Source: Dictyobacter kobayashii (GTDB taxonomy: Bacteria > Chloroflexota > Ktedonobacteria > Ktedonobacterales > Ktedonobacteraceae). Taken from it: a DNA stretch of 64,000 nucleotides. The stretch spans positions 4,340,001-4,404,000 of the forward strand of contig NZ_BIFS01000001.1 of NCBI RefSeq assembly GCF_003967555.1, read 5' to 3'. Below the pieces are notes generated by a model. That model made no database searches. It was not told the DNA's origin and worked only from the letters and a program-made list of their open reading frames with translations. A program made the position numbers and the translations under genes. Position 1 is the stretch's first letter; each line of letters starts with the position of its first letter. Shown in pieces: positions 9,765 through 19,067 of the stretch.

Positions 9765-12403
9765 TTAAATGCAGCAATACACGTCCCCGGGCCCGACATA
9801 TGGCTGTGCCGATTTGACCGTACAGGTAAACTCGCTGAAGGACACGCTATCCCAGTTGCCGGTTTGCCAGTTGTAGAGATAGGTTTGTATATGATTGATA
9901 TTCGTTGTAATGCCAACCGTCTGGCTGCTACCCTTCGTTGGAGATACCGATGATGTGAATGTCAGTGAACTATTCTCTAACTGAGCAATAGTGGGAATAG
10001 TGTATTCCAACGTTATACTTCCGGTTGTCATCATATAGGTTCCCAGCGCAGGTTCCTGAATATTGCCCGGAGCAGTCTGCTGGATATGGACGATCTGGCT
10101 GTTAATGATGCTGGATGGGATCTGAACATTACCCGTGAAATTGATGTCCAATGGTGCCTGCACCATGGTCTCCTGTGACCCATTGGTGTCCTGACCATTG
10201 ACCGTAATCGTGCCATTGAGAGCATTTGAATCCTGGGCCCAGCCAATAATCGTCGCCGTTGAACCAGACAACAAGAGCGGATCATGGTCGCTGACAGTAT
10301 TGCCAATCATAAAACGTTTGGTGACCACCCCACTATTATTCACAAGTTGCACATTCTGGTGATAGCAACTGTTATTATCACAGTAGCCGCCACTGAGTGC
10401 CTCCATCATTAGCACATGGCGATGGGGAGCATCTGTAACCTGATTGTTATTGTTGTAAGAGTAGTAGCCACCGCCTGGATTGGTCGTCATCCCTCGACTG
10501 CTGGCGATCTGGTCTGCGATCGTCGTATTATTTGCCGCAGCATTTGAAGAGTTGTTGCCCAGATTGACGCTGACCTTTTTGGTGCTATTGGGTGGAAGGT
10601 CACCTAATGAAACATAGCTATTCCCCATGACCACAAAAGCATCTGTTAATGTATAAGGCAAGGTGCTGGTTACTGTGCCGCTGACAATATTTTGTTGTAG
10701 TTGTAGCTGCGAGGTAATGCCGCCCGAGGTATGCATATCCCGCTGAGCCATCAGGGTGCGTGTCGTCCAGATATCGACACCCTGGAGGTCGATATTGGTA
10801 TCGTTATTGGCAACTGTAAAGATTGACTGTTGGGTTGAAGATGAGCGGTAAGGGCCACCATATGTATTTTGATCCGCGGGCTGCACCAGGCTAGAGTTAG
10901 GTACATGGACCTGGAAGTCTCCCTGACTGGGGACAAAGACGCCCAGGAAGGTGGTGGCATGGCGCTGGTGCCCGTTTTGTCGGGTGCGTTGAGCTGTACG
11001 AGTGTGATGCTGCTGTTAATAATCGAGGACCCCTTTTGCTGTAGGGCCAGTCCATAACTTAGCAGTGTAAAGACGACAATGGTGCCCAGGACGATACGCC
11101 AGCTCCAATCGCGCCGTTTAAATGCTCGTATTAGTAAGAGTCGCAGTGGACCTAGAATGATCACATAGCTTAAGAGCAGTATTAAGATCAGCCAGATAGA
11201 TGGATAAGCGTTGGGGAAAAATGTTTGCAGCAATGCGCCCAGAGTTGAAGCTGTAACATTATTGCCTTGCCCTGGTGCCGTGATTACTCCCGTATTGCCC
11301 GCGTTCATTAAGACACGATCTCCAAGAGAACGCAATAAGAGCGTTGACCAGAGCTGATTGGTCGTTGACCAGCTTGCTAGAGGCTCAAGGGTTGGATCAT
11401 AGGCTAGATAATAGACGGTACCCTGCCCCTGCACTTTTTGTACAATCACTGGCGTCTGGTCTGATGAGAGGAGCGTGACGGTATTTTTAGCTGCTTGCGC
11501 AGTACTGATTGGGGTGGCTGTTTTGACGGTATCATTGGTGGCCTGGTCACCTTTTGTCAGGGTATTTACAGGTAAGAGATGCTTGCCAGCAGGAATATTG
11601 CCTGTCCCATTGATGGTGACCGGCAACAGGCTAGCTGGTAATGCACCTAGTGTGCGTTTCCATTCAGGTCCCCCGGTCAGGATTAAGCTGCCGCCCTGAT
11701 AGACCCAGCTTTGCAGTGCCGATAGTTGCTCCGGGCTGAGGGAGCCGGTAGTGAAATTATCTAGCACAATCACATCAAAGTTTTTGAGGACTGCGGCCTG
11801 TTTAGGCATGGTGGCTGCTGTAAGATTTTTGGTCTGCCCGGCCGGATTAAACAAGTTAGATAGGGCCAGGTTTAATTGACCAAAATTATTTGGTGTATCT
11901 GATAGCACGCCGATCAAAGTTAGATTGTAACTACCATTATTAGGTACTAACGCACGGTGGGAGACAGTATGACCGGTTGTATCCAATAGGTCTACTGAGA
12001 CCTGGGCGGTGGCTCCCTGGGAGCTTAAATTTAAAGGCACAGATATAGAGATCTGCTTTTTAGCGCCTGGGGGAAGATTGATAGCTTCTTGATAGCTGTT
12101 TGTGGTTGTTGTGACGTTTGCTCCGTTAAGTGGAGTAGAAGGAACCGTAATTGATATTTTGCCGGTGAAGTCGTTGCCTGTATTGCTCAAGTCAACCTGG
12201 ATTGGCACCCAGTTACCATCTTGATAAATGCCGTCAAAACCCATGCTTGCCTTAAGAATCGTTGGGCCATTGACCATGTTGTGCTGCTGATAGGCGAAAG
12301 CTGATGGAGAAGCGAGCATCAAAAAGAGAAATAAAATTATGCTGCCAAGAATATATAGAGCTTTTCGTACCCTGCTCTGAGGCCGCATGTGTAAAATGAG
12401 CAT
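9765..12403 (-). pseudogene. Large membrane-anchored extracytoplasmic protein, frameshifted
   Basis: Two frames encode one protein of about 880 residues. The 5' frame (12403 to about 10980) starts at an ATG preceded by AGAGAGG. It has a signal peptide ending near SAFAYQQ, beta-rich ectodomain sequence with FDGIYQDGNWVPIQVDLSN, and two membrane helices followed by a basic loop. The 3' frame (about 10976 to 9765) continues with further ectodomain. The junction is a run of four A (minus strand) at 10975-10978. One extra A would join DK to NGHQRHATTFLGVFVPSQG and keep the frame open to the stop at 9765. As written, the first frame runs on to 10751. No known domain was recognised with confidence. 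It heads the ABC/MoxR cluster. Confidence 0.75.
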
Positions 12404-12800
12404 ATCCCTGAGCCTCTCTAATGAAGGTATAATCACAGAATCACGTCGTATAAGTTATTTAGAAACGTGCTTTGGCTCACTTGAAAATGTTTTTTCTCAT
12501 AGAGCGAAAGGTGGAAATTTTCCAGGGTATGTGTGCCAGATTGTATGCTGCCGCTAGTACATTAGACGTTTTATAAAGGCAATTTGTTGCATCTCACAAG
12601 ATACAAGTGTATTTTCTCTGCCTTATATCGCAGAAGTGCGAAAGATGGGAATCACAGGAAGAGATTACAGTACTAAACTGTTCTTCTTCCTGTTCTTTAT
12701 TCATCGGCGCCATGCTCGCGCAAATAAAGGTACTATCTTTATGTGAATGCTTGATATAGGATAACAGATAATCCAGAGAAATGCTATGGTAGCATCTGCC
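12404..12800. other. Intergenic region, about 400 bp
   Basis: No convincing gene is seen between the surface-protein gene and the ilvC homologue, both on the minus strand. It should hold the promoter of the 12-kb cluster and the end of the ilvC-pan-rpiA transcript. The only clear structure is the two-step hairpin at 12654-12693. The small minus-strand frame at 12701-12964 overlaps ilvC and looks like a shadow. Confidence 0.5.
12654..12693 (-). terminator. Possible terminator hairpin after the ilvC homologue
   Basis: A 9-bp perfect stem (12654-12662 with 12685-12693, ACAGGAAGA/TCTTCCTGT) encloses a second 5-bp stem (ACAGT/ACTGT at 12667-12671 and 12677-12681). It lies 108 bases past the stop codon of the ilvC homologue. 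No U-run follows, so intrinsic termination is uncertain. Confidence 0.35.
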
Positions 12801-13763
12801 TCATTTGTTCCCCACTGTTTCAATCTGATGGGTTGCATCTTTTCGGCGCATTGCCCGCAGGGTTGGTTGACCTGCCTGATTTTCCAGGATCCAGTTGCGT
12901 GCAAAGCTCCCATCCTGAATATCTCGCAATGTCTCTCGCATCTTTTCCCGCGTATGTTCATCAATAATGCGCGGACCCGTCACGTAGTCTCCAAATTCAG
13001 CTGTATCGCTGATCGAGTTATGCATAAAGTGGATGCCTCCTTTATATAGCAGATCCGCAATCAGTTTTACCTCTTGGAGACAACAGGTATAGGCCACTTC
13101 TGGTTGATAGCCGGCCTCCACCAGGGTCTCAAATGCGGTCCGAATCAGAGATGTGAGGCCTCCACACAGGACAACCTGTTCCGCAAAGAGGTCGGTCTCG
13201 GTCTCCTCTGAGAGGGTTGTTTGAATAACCCCCGCCCGGGTGCAGCCCAGGGCTTGGGCATAGGACAACGTGAGCTCACGTGCCTGACCAGTGACATCCT
13301 GATAGATTGTCCAGAGGGCCGGAATGCCTGATCCGATGCTATACATATGGCGTAGCTGCGCGCCTGGACCGTTGGGTGCTACCATGGCAACATCGATATT
13401 GTCTGGTGGCACAATCTGCCCATATTGCAGGCTAAAACCATGTGCTATCAAAAGTAGTTTACCCTCTGTCAGGGAGGGTTTGATGCTCTGGGTATATACC
13501 TGGCCTTGATGTTGATCTGGCACCAGCAGCATGATCACTTGCGCCCGGGCGGCGGCCTCTTCCGGAAGTACGGGAGACCAGCCATCCTGCCTGGCTCTCT
13601 CCCGACTTTTACTGTTTTCGGGTAGGCCCACCACTACATTGCAACCACTATCGCGTAAATTCAAGGCATGCGCATGTCCCTGACTGCCATAACCTATAAT
13701 TGCCACCTGTTTATGACGAATAAGCTCTAAATTTGCATCTGCATCGTATAAAATTGTTGCCAT
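12801..13763 (-). CDS. ilvC: Ketol-acid reductoisomerase homologue, atypical active site
   Basis: About 320 residues, class I length. The start at 13763 (MATILYDADA) matches the family; an ATG four codons earlier is possible. The N-terminal NADPH-binding motif GYGSQGHAHALNLRDSG and the acidic sites in ETETDLFAEQ, LQEVKLIADL and DTAEFGD are present. The segment normally reading APKGPG or APKCPG reads APNGPG, so the catalytic Lys (K155 in the E. coli enzyme) is Asn here. True enzymes isomerise and reduce acetolactate for Val/Ile synthesis, and IlvC can also reduce ketopantoate. The gene precedes neither ilvB nor ilvD but sits directly after panB, panC and rpiA. A ketopantoate reductase role is therefore a reasonable inference. 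Confidence 0.8.
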   Translation of the reverse strand: MATILYDADANLELIRHKQVAIIGYGSQGHAHALNLRDSGCNVVVGLPENSKSRERARQDGWSPVLPEEAAARAQVIMLLVPDQHQGQVYTQSIKPSLTEGKLLLIAHGFSLQYGQIVPPDNIDVAMVAPNGPGAQLRHMYSIGSGIPALWTIYQDVTGQARELTLSYAQALGCTRAGVIQTTLSEETETDLFAEQVVLCGGLTSLIRTAFETLVEAGYQPEVAYTCCLQEVKLIADLLYKGGIHFMHNSISDTAEFGDYVTGPRIIDEHTREKMRETLRDIQDGSFARNWILENQAGQPTLRAMRRKDATHQIETVGNK

Positions 13764-13816
13764 GTTTGTTCCCATTCTGCCTGTATATTGTCTGACTGAC
13801 TGGCCTGTTGGGGCTG

Positions 13817-14683
13817 TCAGGCTTTTTCATCTGGTGTTTGCGTTAAGAACTGGCTTTTCAGGGTCCTGGCAACCTCTGTGTGTGTATGATAGGTTTCGCT
13901 ATCGGTAGGGAAGGTTCCAGCCTGTACATCGGCACTATATTGTTGTAGCGCCCGGGTGGCTATCTCTGCAAGCTGTGCATACTGACGCACAAACTTGGGG
14001 AGATGATTGGTCGTCAGGCCCAGGACATCGTGAAAGACCAGGACCTGCCCATCACAGCGGGGGCCAGCACCGATCCCGATGGTGGGAATCGCAATCTCCT
14101 GCGTAATGATTTGAGCCAGCACATCCGGTATCCCTTCCAGTACCAGCGCGAATACTCCCGCCTCGGCCAGTGCTCTGGCATCGTCCAGCAGTTCTTGCGC
14201 GGCCTGCAGATCTTTCCCCTGTACTTTATAACCACCCATGGAGTGTACAGATTGTGGAGTCAGGCCAAGGTGTCCCATCACAGGAATCTCGGCCGCCAGT
14301 AGCGCTTCGATCATAGGAAGGCGTTTGCGACCACCTTCCAGTTTGATCGCCTCGGCTTTCCCTTCGCGTACCAGCCGACCGGCATTGCGAATAGTATCCT
14401 CGATAGAGACGTGGTAGCTCAGCCAGGGCATATCCGTCACAATTAAGGCGCGTGGTTGATCCTGGGCAACTGCCGCGCTATGGTGGATCATAATCTCAAT
14501 TGTGGCCGAGAGGGTATCGGGGCGTCCCAACACAGTAGTCGCGACCGAGTCTCCGACCAGGATCATATCGATCCCGGCCTGATCCACGATATGGGCCATC
14601 GGTGCATCATAGGCGGTGACCATTGTTATTTTAGTGCCATGTTTGCGAGCTTTAATGGCGGGAACTGTAACTTTATCGCGCAT
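13817..14683 (-). CDS. panB: 3-methyl-2-oxobutanoate hydroxymethyltransferase
   Basis: PanB transfers a hydroxymethyl group from methylene-tetrahydrofolate to ketoisovalerate, giving ketopantoate, the first pantothenate step. 289 residues from the ATG at 14683 (MRDKVTVPAIK). A longer frame to 14761 would run into panC, so the shorter start is preferred. The family signatures are clear: VTAYDAPMAHIVDQAGID, LVGDSVA, KLEGG, MGHLGLTPQSVH and GIGAGPRCDGQVLVFHD. The metal-binding Asp residues (GDS and D of VTDMPW) and catalytic Glu region are retained. It lies 41 bases downstream of panC and just upstream of the ilvC homologue, so one transcript would supply consecutive pathway steps. Confidence 0.97.
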   Translation of the reverse strand: MRDKVTVPAIKARKHGTKITMVTAYDAPMAHIVDQAGIDMILVGDSVATTVLGRPDTLSATIEIMIHHSAAVAQDQPRALIVTDMPWLSYHVSIEDTIRNAGRLVREGKAEAIKLEGGRKRLPMIEALLAAEIPVMGHLGLTPQSVHSMGGYKVQGKDLQAAQELLDDARALAEAGVFALVLEGIPDVLAQIITQEIAIPTIGIGAGPRCDGQVLVFHDVLGLTTNHLPKFVRQYAQLAEIATRALQQYSADVQAGTFPTDSETYHTHTEVARTLKSQFLTQTPDEKA

Positions 14684-14724
14684 CTTTGTTCTTTCTTTTG
14701 ATCTATTGGCCGCTTGCAATGAGT

Positions 14725-15609
14725 TTAGACGATCTGACTGGCTATTGTGCCTGTATCCCATGTTCCATCAGCGTGTAGGACAAAATTATCGATCAGGCGT
14801 GTTGTGCCTACGCGTACGGCTATTAGCAGGAGGGCGGGGGCCTTTAGCGTCTCCAGAGGCAGGAATGTGGTGGGATCACGAAGATCGATATAGTCGAGCT
14901 GCACGCCCGCTTCGTTATTGACCACTTTCTGGACCGCCTGAATAATCTTTTGAATGTTTGTCTGCTGTTGAAATTCAACGGCCATCTGGGCGGCTTTAAG
15001 CGCGCGATAGACCACCGTCGCGCGGGCTCGCTCCTCATTATCAAGATAGCTGTTGCGACTGCTCATGGCCAGTCCGTCGCTTTCACGGATGGTGGATAAT
15101 ACCCGGAGAGTAAGTGGGAGATTGAGATCACTGATCATACGATTGATTACCGCTACTTGCTGGGCATCTTTTTGACCGAAATAGATCCTCTGCGGCTGGA
15201 CAATAAGAAATAGTTTGAGCACCACGGTTGCGACGCCTCTGAAATGGCCAGGGCGCAATGCTCCCTCCCCCTGTTCGGCCAGTGCCCCCTCAGGATTTAC
15301 GTACGTTGTAAATCCCGAGGGATACATTTCTGCTACGGCCGGCAGAAAGACCACATCGACTCCCAGCGCTGAGAGTAGTTGGAGATCATGTTCAATATTT
15401 CTTGGATAGCTACCAAGATCTTCTTGTGGTCCAAATTGTGTTGGATTGATAAAAATACTGACCACCACATGTTCGTTCTCTAAGCGTGCTTGCCGAACCA
15501 GTGAGAGATGACCTTCATGAAGATAGCCCATCGTTGGCACGAATCCAACCGAACCTGTCCACTGCTCATGTTCATGCCTCATTGCCTGAACGGTGCGGAC
15601 TATGTGCAT
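14725..15609 (-). CDS. panC: Pantothenate synthetase
   Basis: PanC ligates pantoate and beta-alanine with ATP. 294 residues. The nucleotide-binding signature is FVPTMGYLHEGHLSL (HxGH form), followed by SIFINPTQFGP and the KMSKS-like loop MSSRNSYL. AGAGGAG lies 10 bases before the ATG at 15609. The gene starts 35 bases after the end of rpiA and is followed by panB. No panD is present in the window. The length is normal and all key residues appear present. Confidence 0.97.
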   Translation of the reverse strand: MHIVRTVQAMRHEHEQWTGSVGFVPTMGYLHEGHLSLVRQARLENEHVVVSIFINPTQFGPQEDLGSYPRNIEHDLQLLSALGVDVVFLPAVAEMYPSGFTTYVNPEGALAEQGEGALRPGHFRGVATVVLKLFLIVQPQRIYFGQKDAQQVAVINRMISDLNLPLTLRVLSTIRESDGLAMSSRNSYLDNEERARATVVYRALKAAQMAVEFQQQTNIQKIIQAVQKVVNNEAGVQLDYIDLRDPTTFLPLETLKAPALLLIAVRVGTTRLIDNFVLHADGTWDTGTIASQIV

Positions 15610-15644
15610 AGTTGCTGAACTCCTCTTAGTTTGTATAGTGTGAG

Positions 15645-16343
15645 CTATTGTGGGAAAATTTGTACACCTTCGGGACCACCGATGACTACCTGCTGGGCCA
15701 GATTGAGGAAGAGGCCAGTTTCAACGACTCCGACGATACTATGGATCTGAGCGTCTACTTCAGCGGGATTGCTAATGCCCTGTGGAAAGGTACAGTCAAA
15801 AATATAGTTATGATTATCGGTGATAAAAGGGATATTGTCACGATGCCTGAGCTCGACCTGGGCGCCCAGCTTGCTCAGCTTTAATTTGATCGGTGTCTTT
15901 GCTAGCGGCACAATTTCGACGGGCAGTGGAAAGCGATGACCTAACTGTGTCACTTTCTTGCTCGGATCAGCGATAACCACAAAGCGCCGTGCCGCCGAAG
16001 CCAGGATCTTCTCGCGTAGCAGCGCGCCACCGGCCCCTTTAATTAAGCGTAGCTGTGGATCAATTTCATCTGCACCATCAATATACATATCCAATTCGGG
16101 ATGAATATCCAGGTCCGTGAGAGGAATATTCAGGCTGGCCGCCAGATCATAGGTGGCCTGCGAACTGGGTACCGCCCCAACAATCTGTAATCCCTGTTGT
16201 ATACGCTGAGAGAGCGCCTGGACCAGGTACGCTGCGGTTGAACCTGTACCAAGTCCCACAACCATTCCTTCTTGTATGAGATTGGCGGCTGCGACGCCGG
16301 CCATTTGTTTCCAGGTATCTTGTGGACTTCTAGGTGACGTCAT
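15645..16343 (-). CDS. rpiA: Ribose-5-phosphate isomerase A
   Basis: Interconverts ribose-5-phosphate and ribulose-5-phosphate. From the ATG at 16343 the protein has 232 residues; GAAGGAG precedes it by 11 bases. An in-frame ATG at 16406 would add 21 residues unlike the family. Conserved motifs: GLGTGSTAAYLV, DGADEID, IKGAGGALLREKI and the C-terminal GLFL. The catalytic Glu in REKI is present. First gene of the rpiA-panC-panB-ilvC run; a good promoter lies 113 bases upstream. The pairing with pantothenate genes may serve coenzyme and nucleotide precursor supply, but this is inference. Confidence 0.95.
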   Translation of the reverse strand: MTSPRSPQDTWKQMAGVAAANLIQEGMVVGLGTGSTAAYLVQALSQRIQQGLQIVGAVPSSQATYDLAASLNIPLTDLDIHPELDMYIDGADEIDPQLRLIKGAGGALLREKILASAARRFVVIADPSKKVTQLGHRFPLPVEIVPLAKTPIKLKLSKLGAQVELRHRDNIPFITDNHNYIFDCTFPQGISNPAEVDAQIHSIVGVVETGLFLNLAQQVVIGGPEGVQIFPQ

Positions 16344-16455
16344 CGTTATATTTGCTCCTTCAATATTCTGATCAGGTAGCCGTGATAGCACGAATTGCCG
16401 TAACACGGAAGTACGATCTTCTCTTTTTTGCGGCAGGGTACCGCTTGCTGTGTCG

Positions 16456-16485
16456 AGTATAGCACGTTCTATAAAGGGGCTACAA
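16456..16485 (-). promoter_or_regulatory. Probable sigma70-type promoter for rpiA
   Basis: On the minus strand TTGTAG (16485-16480) and TATACT (16461-16456) are separated by 18 bases. This would start transcription about 100 bases before the rpiA ATG. Confidence 0.5.
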
Positions 16486-17027
16486 ATGTGCTTCCTGAGT
16501 TGCGTGGTACCTGATCCTACTTATCTTGCCATCCCTACTGTGTCGTGATACACTCTTCGAGTAATTAAAGAAAATTGTTAGAAGTGTCCTGCTCCTTCAT
16601 AGGAAGGATGAACGAATTCTGTTAGACGTTTGTTGAGAATATGTCGTTCGGGTTATAATCATATACAAAGCGATAAATATAGGGTATGGTAGATGAACCA
16701 TACTATTATTTTGCCCTGACTCTTTTCCTCGCTGGGAGAATAAAGCATAGAGCGGGCGTTTCTCGTATCCGATACGGCACACTGTTTACTGATGGGTGAA
16801 CTGAGAGAGTCCGGCATGTAATGCGTTTTCCTGTTAAGTCATAACATAAAAAGAATGGGACTAGTGCATTGCTGTCTACCTGATTATTCGCATATCTGGA
16901 ATATCTCAGAAGGCCGAGCAACGATAAAGACCGGGGCTTTTTCTTTGGCTGTTCGATGCATGAGCTGGCGTCTCGGTCTACGTTGATGGGGTTGGAACAG
17001 CCGAATCTGTTTCAGGTGGTAGTAATA
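16486..17027. other. Divergent intergenic region, about 540 bp
   Basis: Between rpiA (minus) and the REC-PATAN regulator (plus). A plus-strand promoter candidate is TTGTTG (16630-16635) and TATAAT (16654-16659), spaced by 18 bases. Just downstream is a 7-bp inverted repeat, GTATGGT/ACCATAC (16684-16690 and 16697-16703), a possible operator. That promoter would leave a leader of about 360 bases, so another start nearer the gene is possible. The short frames here look non-coding. Confidence 0.4.
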
Positions 17028-18875
17028 ATGTCTGATGTCTGGCGCATTATTGTGGTTGCGAGTGATGATGCTCTGAACCAGAATTTAGTCAACTCTCTCC
17101 GTAAGGATGGCTACGTTGTGCAGGGGATGATGAGTGAGGCGGATGCCGTACGTACCCTCTGGTCGGAAGAGTATGACGTTGTCATTTATGATGTGAAAAC
17201 GCCCGGTGCCGATGGTTTTGAGTTGCTTCAATGGTTGCGAGCCTATCGTCCAAGCATACATACAATAATGCTTGGAGAGACTGATTCTGCTCCGTTGCGT
17301 ATGCAGGCGCTAGAGGGCGGCGCTGTTAGTTACTTTGAGAAGCCATTAGATATCCGTTTGTTGAAAGAGGAGCTACGGCGACTTCTGCAACCAACGGGTT
17401 TTTCCGCGAGCCTGGACTCATTCGATCTGTTGGATGTCATTCAGATTGTCAACATGAGTCGCAAGAGCATTACATTACTGATTAATACCGGGCTGGAAGA
17501 GCGTGGTGTCCTGCGCTTTCAAAATGGAGAGCTGATCTGGGCCGAGTATGGAGTGCTCCGCGCGGAAGAGGCTTTTTTTGCGCTGGCCGCCCACAAAAAT
17601 GGGACCGTTATCCATCAGCCCTGGAATGATCAGGTTGCCTCTAATGTGACGCAGCCGCTTTCACGCTTGATTTTCCAGGCCCTGCAGTACCGTACAAAAT
17701 ACGCCAATCGCCAGCAATACAGTGGTGAGATTGAATCCGTTCCGATTGCGCCCATCTCTTTTGCGGACATAGACGATACTCCGTTCATGGTCTTGACAGA
17801 AGCTCAGCCTTCTTCATCACCTTTTCAAGCTCCAGCCAATGATTGGAGTGAGACGCAAAGCGAGACTTCTCCTGCTCAGCTAGAAAAAGAGTGGTGGGAA
17901 AATACAGGACGCATGCCTCGGGCGCAACCTGCTCCAGCCGCTGCCGTGCAGGACGGTGATGCTGCCCTGGCACCGACGATGGCTTTGAATGGGCAAGAGT
18001 TGATGGATATGCTCAAGAAAATGAGCGATCAGGCTCCTGTGCAAGCATCCGGGCAGGCGGCGCCTATTGATAGGCCTGAACTGAATGCCGAGCTGCCTGG
18101 CTGGCTAACGGATCAGCCAACCTCTTCGCAGCGTGCTATACCAAAGTCTGCTACCGGGACCCCTTCTGCGATACCGGCTACTCCCAATATACCTACTAAA
18201 TCCAGTGAGTGGCCAGCCGCGCGGGTGCCGTTGACAACTACCGAGCAGCTTTCTCCAGAGCAGATGAGCGGTTTCCAGGAGACGGAAGTATTACGTCCGG
18301 CAAATAGGGAATGGAGTTCAGGATCTCCTACACAGCCACCTGTGGAGATCAGCCGATCGGCCCAACCATCGGGGCCACTCTATCGTGGCCAGAGTCCTGT
18401 TGCCCAAGAAGCTGCCAGCGGCTCTTTTAGCTTTGAACCCGAGTATGAAGGTAATATATCGTTATCGACGAGTACGCTGCGAGCTCAACAAGCAGCCCGA
18501 CGCAACTATGCTACCCTGGTTTCGGCTCTCCAGACACTGGGCTATTCGGTGCCTGGTTTTATTGCTGCGGCGGTTGTTACTATTGATGGTCAACCCGTTG
18601 CCCAGGTGGCGATTGACGAAATCGATATCTCCAGGGTGTGTCGCTATTTTAGCGCTATCCAAAAGAGTGTTTTATTAGCCTCCGAGGTGTCGGAATTGGG
18701 AGGCGAACATGAACATACTGTTGTGACCAGTGCTGGACGACAGATCTTCATGCGCATGGCTGGAATAGAGAAAAAAATATTTCAGGTCCTGATCACTACA
18801 CGCGAGGCTGATCCTGCACAGTGTGTTCAATTAATGACCAGCGTTGAAGAGACTATTAGTACGGCATTACAATAG
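17028..18875 (+). CDS. Response regulator: REC, PATAN (DUF4388) and roadblock/LC7 domains
   Basis: I place the start at the ATG at 17028 because AGGTGG lies 8 bases upstream; an earlier in-frame ATG at 16956 adds 24 residues with no family match. The product has 615 residues. A receiver domain covers about 1-120 with the acidic pair in VASDD, phosphoacceptor Asp in VIYDVKTPG and Lys in YFEKPLD. A PATAN/DUF4388 domain (about 130-235, SFDLLDVIQIVNMSRKS, GVLRFQNGELIWAEYG) follows. A Pro/Ser/Thr-rich linker of some 250 residues leads to a roadblock/LC7-like domain (about 515-615, GYSVPGFIAAAVVTIDGQPVA). LC7 domains usually regulate small GTPases such as MglA, but none is encoded nearby. Confidence 0.85.
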   Translation: MSDVWRIIVVASDDALNQNLVNSLRKDGYVVQGMMSEADAVRTLWSEEYDVVIYDVKTPGADGFELLQWLRAYRPSIHTIMLGETDSAPLRMQALEGGAVSYFEKPLDIRLLKEELRRLLQPTGFSASLDSFDLLDVIQIVNMSRKSITLLINTGLEERGVLRFQNGELIWAEYGVLRAEEAFFALAAHKNGTVIHQPWNDQVASNVTQPLSRLIFQALQYRTKYANRQQYSGEIESVPIAPISFADIDDTPFMVLTEAQPSSSPFQAPANDWSETQSETSPAQLEKEWWENTGRMPRAQPAPAAAVQDGDAALAPTMALNGQELMDMLKKMSDQAPVQASGQAAPIDRPELNAELPGWLTDQPTSSQRAIPKSATGTPSAIPATPNIPTKSSEWPAARVPLTTTEQLSPEQMSGFQETEVLRPANREWSSGSPTQPPVEISRSAQPSGPLYRGQSPVAQEAASGSFSFEPEYEGNISLSTSTLRAQQAARRNYATLVSALQTLGYSVPGFIAAAVVTIDGQPVAQVAIDEIDISRVCRYFSAIQKSVLLASEVSELGGEHEHTVVTSAGRQIFMRMAGIEKKIFQVLITTREADPAQCVQLMTSVEETISTALQ

Positions 18876-18900
18876 ATTCATATCAAGAAAGACATTTCCC

Positions 18901-19017
18901 ATGAGTGAGAAACAGATCGAAGAAAAAGCAGAGACGCCTAACAAAGGCTATTCTTTTATCATTGGCATGTTTATAGCGCTTGCTATTATCATTGTCTTTG
19001 CGTTTCTTTTCCACTAG
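18901..19017 (+). CDS. 38-residue single-pass membrane microprotein
   Basis: A short frame from ATG 18901 to TAG 19017 encodes a charged N-terminus (MSEKQIEEKAETPNKGY) followed by one strong hydrophobic helix (SFIIGMFIALAIIIVFAFL) and a terminal FH. It begins 25 bases after the regulator gene stop, on the same strand, so it is probably co-transcribed. No homologue is recognised. The polar-then-helix layout resembles small membrane modulators. A weak hairpin (GCTAGT/ACTAGC, 19019-19039) follows. Confidence 0.6.
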   Translation: MSEKQIEEKAETPNKGYSFIIGMFIALAIIIVFAFLFH

Positions 19018-19067
19018 GGCTAGTAGCATCTAAACTAGCTATATTGTGGAAAAGAAGGCTACTGCTC

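Noticed and set aside
16597..16921. Small minus-strand frames in the rpiA/regulator gap
   Set aside because: They overlap each other and the promoter region, have no ribosome site and no protein-like composition.
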